Of a stretch of DNA of 8,616 nucleotides, positions 6,890-8,616 are shown one piece after another. Source of the DNA: CAXYVC01 sp964292295 (GTDB taxonomy: Bacteria; Acidobacteriota; Holophagae; Holophagales; Holophagaceae). The DNA lies in contig CAXYVC010000117.1 in the NCBI GenBank assembly GCA_964292295.1, forward strand, positions 1 to 8,616. Direction: 5' to 3'. A program made the translations under genes and the position numbers. The first letter of the stretch is position 1, and the number at the start of each line of letters is the position of its first letter. The notes under the pieces are model-generated. The model was given only the letters and a program-made list of their open reading frames with translations, had not been told where the DNA came from and did no database searches.

Positions 6890-7327
6890 TCAGGGCTCCA
6901 GGTGGGCTTTCACCCCCGGGAGGCCCGCCGCGGGGGGCAGGGTCTCGGAGCTGCCGTAGAGCACGGCGTCGAAGGCCTGGCTGAAGGTGGGGAGGGTCAG
7001 CCCCTTGCCGGCGGGGAGCTCGAACTCGCCCTGATCGGGTCCGAAGGCGTCCCGGGGGCTGGACAGGAAGAAGCGGTGCTTGCCCGCAGCCAGCCCCGTC
7101 ACCACCAGGCGCGTGGCCCGCTTGCCCTTCTTGAGGGCCTCCACGGGAATGCGCACGCCGTCCAGGGTCAGGTCCACGGGGCCGCGCACCTTGCGGCTGA
7201 AGGCGAAGACCAGGGAGCCGGAGGGGGCGGTCTGCGTGCCGGCGGGCGCGCGCTTCGGGCCGCGGCAGCCCAGGATGGAGCCGCCGATCACGGCGCAGAG
7301 CGCAAGGTTGGCCAGACGACCCTTCAT
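6890..7327 (-). CDS. Small predicted lipoprotein, hypothetical
   Basis: A 145-aa protein I do not recognise. MKGRLANLALCAVIGGSILGC gives a basic start, a hydrophobic core and a lipobox-like SILGC with Cys21 as the probable lipidated residue; Ile at -3 is acceptable though not the commonest. After a Pro/Ala/Thr linker the mature part looks beta-rich: SLVFAFSRKVRGPVDLTLDG, then RATRLVVTGLAAGKHRFFLSS and GEFELPAGKGLTLPTFSQAF. The spacing of VDLTLDG and GLAAGKHRF recalls PEGA-type surface modules, but this is a weak resemblance. The ATG at 7327 has GGAGG (7335-7339) seven bases upstream. The stop lies one base before the proposed CTG start of the hydrolase, so the two are probably one operon, and both products would be envelope-associated. 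Confidence 0.78.
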   Translation of the reverse strand: MKGRLANLALCAVIGGSILGCRGPKRAPAGTQTAPSGSLVFAFSRKVRGPVDLTLDGVRIPVEALKKGKRATRLVVTGLAAGKHRFFLSSPRDAFGPDQGEFELPAGKGLTLPTFSQAFDAVLYGSSETLPPAAGLPGVKAHLEP

Positions 7328-7460
7328 GGGAAGACCTCCGGTAGATGTTCGAGCCTAGCGGTTTCAGGACCGGATCGCCACCGGGCCTACCCTGATGGAG
7401 TGCACTCTGCGGGCTCGGGGTTCATTCCGGTATCCTGGGCCCTTCGCTACAGGAGCCGAC
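7328..7460. promoter_or_regulatory. Divergent intergenic region with promoter candidates for the lipoprotein and the isomerase
   Basis: 133 bases between divergent starts. For the isomerase, TATCCT (7431-7436) is a -10-like hexamer about 24 bases before the ATG, without a clear -35. For the lipoprotein, the minus-strand TAGGCT (7352-7357) is a possible -10 with only a weak -35 (TGGCGA-like) 17 bases upstream. AGGAG (7451-7455) is the isomerase ribosome-binding site. No operator-like palindrome stands out. Confidence 0.35.
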
Positions 7461-7928
7461 ATGACCCGCGTGAAACTGCTGACCGACAAGGGCGACATCA
7501 ACCTCGAGCTCTTCCCGAAGGAAGCCCCGGGCACCGTGGCCAACTTCGTGAAGCTCATCGAAGCCGGTTTCTACGACGGCCTTGCCTTCCACCGCGTGAT
7601 CCCCGGCTTCGTGATCCAGGGGGGCTGCCCCAACACCCGTCCCGGGGCGACCGGCATGCCCGGCACCGGCGGACCGGGCTGGAAGATCAAGTGCGAGACC
7701 GCGGGCAACCCCCACCAGCACCAGCTGGGCGCCCTCTCCATGGCCCACGCGGGCAAGGACACCGGCGGCAGCCAGTTCTTCATCGTGAACGGCGACCGCC
7801 GCAACGTGCAGCACCTGGACGGTGTCCACACCGTGTTCGGACAGTGCCTGTCCGAGGCCGACATCCAGGTGGCGCAGGCCATCGCCGCCAACGACCGCAT
7901 CCTGAAGGCCGAGGTCCTCGAGGCCTGA
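7461..7928 (+). CDS. Cyclophilin-type peptidyl-prolyl cis-trans isomerase
   Basis: Protein-folding enzyme that accelerates cis-trans isomerisation of Xaa-Pro bonds. The 155-aa product has no signal peptide, so it is cytoplasmic. Cyclophilin motifs are intact: FHRVIPGFVIQGG (43-55) with catalytic Arg45 and Gln53, SMAHAGKDTGGSQFFI (93-108), and HLDGVHTVFG (118-127). A loop CPNTRPGATGMPGTGGPGW (56-74) precedes KIKCE, a longer Gly/Pro-rich segment than in E. coli PpiB. I chose the ATG at 7461 because AGGAG (7451-7455) is five bases upstream; a longer in-frame extension to 7395 adds residues unlike the family. The gene ends only 3 bases before the -35 box of the trp leader promoter and has no terminator of its own visible, so read-through into the attenuator is possible. 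Confidence 0.95.
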   Translation: MTRVKLLTDKGDINLELFPKEAPGTVANFVKLIEAGFYDGLAFHRVIPGFVIQGGCPNTRPGATGMPGTGGPGWKIKCETAGNPHQHQLGALSMAHAGKDTGGSQFFIVNGDRRNVQHLDGVHTVFGQCLSEADIQVAQAIAANDRILKAEVLEA

Positions 7929-7931
7929 ATC

Positions 7932-7961
7932 TTGACGGGGGGCTCCCTCCTCCTGCACGCT
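7932..7961 (+). promoter_or_regulatory. Putative promoter of the trp leader
   Basis: TTGACG (7932-7937) matches five of six -35 consensus bases. The -10 is poor: CACGCT (7956-7961) at 18-base spacing or GCACGC at 17. Transcription would begin near 7967-7970, a few bases before the leader ribosome-binding site GAAGGA (7973-7978). A short 5' end before the leader peptide is normal for attenuated trp operons. No TrpR-like operator is recognised. Confidence 0.45.
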
Positions 7962-7988
7962 GACCCTTCACTGAAGGACCGTTCCGAG

Positions 7989-8072
7989 ATGCACGCGGTT
8001 TCCAACGCCCAGGCCTGGTGGTGGCACTTCTGCCACCGGCGGGCGAGCTGCGCGCTGGGAGAACCGTCCTAG
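7989..8072 (+). CDS. trpL: trp operon leader peptide
   Basis: A 27-codon open frame beginning MHAVSNAQAWWWHFCHRR, ending GEPS and TAG (8070-8072). Three consecutive TGG codons (codons 10-12, 8016-8024) make it a tryptophan sensor: ribosomes should stall there when charged tRNA-Trp is scarce. GAAGGA (7973-7978) lies ten bases before the ATG. The frame sits between a promoter candidate and an intrinsic terminator, immediately ahead of trpB, which is the expected context. The Trp codons fall within RNA strand 1 of the attenuator. The rest of the peptide (His, Phe, Cys, Arg-rich) is not known to matter. It is too short for routine gene finding. The product is probably not functional as a protein; its translation is the signal. 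Confidence 0.9.
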   Translation: MHAVSNAQAWWWHFCHRRASCALGEPS

Positions 8073-8133
8073 TCCGCGCTTCTCCCGGTCCCCTCTCGAA
8101 GGCCCGCCATCCCGGCGGGCCTTCGTATTTTCC
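8007..8133 (+). promoter_or_regulatory. trp transcription attenuator (alternative RNA hairpins 1:2, 2:3, 3:4)
   Basis: Strand 1 (8007-8026) carries the Trp codons. Its GCCC (8007-8010), GCC (8013-8015) and GGTGGCA (8020-8026) can pair with strand 2, TGCCACCGGCGGGC (8031-8044), around a CTTC tetraloop, with two bulges. The second half of strand 2, GGCGGGC (8038-8044), is exactly complementary to GCCCGCC (8102-8108) in strand 3, forming the antiterminator. A different register, CGAG (8044-8047) with CTCG (8095-8098) plus a 4-base bulge, would extend it. Strand 3 alternatively pairs with strand 4 to make the terminator. CCGGCGGGC occurs in both strand 2 (8036-8044) and strand 4 (8112-8120), so they compete. 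Ribosome stalling at 8016-8024 masks strand 1 and should free strand 2 for antitermination. Between strands 2 and 3 an extra hairpin (GGGAGAA 8057-8063 with TTCTCCC 8080-8086) would stack inside the antiterminator. Confidence 0.85.
8097..8133 (+). terminator. Intrinsic terminator of the trp attenuator (3:4 hairpin)
   Basis: CGAAGGCCCGCC (8097-8108) and GGCGGGCCTTCG (8114-8125) form a perfect 12-bp stem with loop ATCCC, followed by TATTTTCC (8126-8133). It lies 25 bases before the trpB start and would release RNA polymerase before trpB when tryptophan is plentiful. The T tract is moderate but is the usual intrinsic-terminator arrangement. Confidence 0.85.
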
Positions 8134-8158
8134 ATTCCCATTTTTCAAGGAGTGCCCC

Positions 8159-8616
8159 ATGGCCCCCACCCTGATCCAGTCCCACTTCGGCCCCTACGGC
8201 GGATGTCACGTGCCCGATCCCCTGCGCGCGTCCCTCCGCCTGCTGGAAGGGGCCTTCCGGGAGGCCGTGGCCGATCCCGGCTTCCTTGCGGAATACCGGG
8301 AGGCGCTGGCCTCCTTCACGGGGCGGCCGACCCCCCTCGACCCTGCCCGCCGCCTGTCCGAGGATCTGGGGGTTCCGGTCTTCCTCAAACGCGAGGATCT
8401 GAACCACACCGGGGCGCACAAGATCAACAACACCCTCGGCCAGGTGCTGCTGGCGAAGCGCATGGGCCGCACGCGCATCCTTGCCGAGACCGGCGCCGGG
8501 CAGCACGGCGTGGCCACCGCGGCGGTGGCGGCGCGGTACGGCCTGGCCTGCGAGATCCACATGGGGGCCGAGGACATGCGCCGCCAGGCCGTGAACGTGC
8601 GGCGCATGGAGCTGAT
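8159..8616 (+). CDS. trpB: Tryptophan synthase beta subunit, 3'-truncated by window edge
   Basis: PLP enzyme condensing indole with serine to make tryptophan, normally as an alpha2-beta2 complex with TrpA. The ATG at 8159 has AAGGAG (8147-8152) six bases upstream. About 152 codons, roughly the first 38 percent of a usual 400-aa TrpB, are present before the edge. Key features: FGPYGG (10-15) typical of the N-terminus, GRPTPL (55-60), KREDLNHTGAHKINN (77-91) with the PLP Schiff-base Lys88, and ETGAGQHG (110-117) with catalytic Glu110; these match Lys87 and Glu109 of the Salmonella enzyme with a one-residue offset. This is the TrpB1 (not TrpB2) type. It is the first structural gene after the attenuator, with no trpF or trpE in front. 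trpA would be expected next but lies outside the window. Confidence 0.97.
   Translation, partial: MAPTLIQSHFGPYGGCHVPDPLRASLRLLEGAFREAVADPGFLAEYREALASFTGRPTPLDPARRLSEDLGVPVFLKREDLNHTGAHKINNTLGQVLLAKRMGRTRILAETGAGQHGVATAAVAARYGLACEIHMGAEDMRRQAVNVRRMEL

Noticed and set aside
7395..7460. N-terminal extension of the cyclophilin to 7395
   Set aside because: The extra residues lack family similarity and cover the promoter-like TATCCT and the AGGAG site, which serves the ATG at 7461.
6797..7963. 388-codon + strand frame spanning the lipoprotein and the isomerase
   Set aside because: It runs antisense to the lipoprotein gene and out of frame with the cyclophilin, and has no motif of its own.
8097..8133. 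Reading the hairpin before trpB simply as the isomerase terminator
   Set aside because: It lies 170 bases past the isomerase stop, after a leader frame with WWW and segments complementary to its own 5' arm, all of which fit attenuation better. Some read-through from the isomerase could still end here.

Overview
The window is a GC-rich, densely packed bacterial chromosome segment with no mobile elements, CRISPR arrays, tRNAs or rRNAs that I can see. Strong Shine-Dalgarno sites, G/C-ending codons, a CsgG-fold exported protein and a predicted lipoprotein fit a high-GC Gram-negative-type (diderm) bacterium. My best guess from gene style is an Acidobacteriota lineage such as Holophagae (Geothrix-like), but this is inference and a myxobacterial or other high-GC origin is not excluded.

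Layout. (1) 2-3079, + strand: a tightly overlapped operon holding the 3' part of a HemY-type protoporphyrinogen/coproporphyrinogen oxidase, the bifunctional NAD(P)H-hydrate repair enzyme Nnr, and the t6A-synthesis ATPase TsaE. (2) 3080-3229: a short AT-rich intergenic island with the probable promoter of the next gene. (3) 3230-4696: leucyl aminopeptidase PepA with all metal and catalytic residues. (4) 4798-5883: a HU/IHF-family DNA-binding protein followed by an exported CsgG-fold protein without a lipobox, closed by a strong hairpin shared with the convergent gene. (5) 5929-7327, - strand: a small predicted lipoprotein followed by an alpha/beta hydrolase. The hydrolase reading frame continues upstream of its first GTG through a membrane anchor to a probable CTG start. 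(6) 7461-7928, + strand: a cytoplasmic cyclophilin-type peptidyl-prolyl isomerase. (7) 7932-8616: a trp attenuation control region and the start of trpB, which runs off the right edge.

The most notable element is the region between the isomerase and trpB. It holds a promoter candidate, a 27-codon leader peptide with three consecutive Trp codons, and RNA segments that can form the three mutually exclusive hairpins of a classical transcription attenuator: 1:2, the antiterminator 2:3, and a 12-bp terminator 3:4. Strands 2 and 4 share a 9-nt direct repeat, as expected of competitors for the same partner. An extra, independent hairpin sits between strands 2 and 3. The attenuator stands directly before trpB rather than before trpE, so the tryptophan synthase end of the pathway appears to have its own translation-sensing switch.

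Most other genes are housekeeping. Nnr and TsaE are neighbours in many bacteria, and the overlaps at 1228-1231 and 2654-2661 suggest coupled translation of the first operon.
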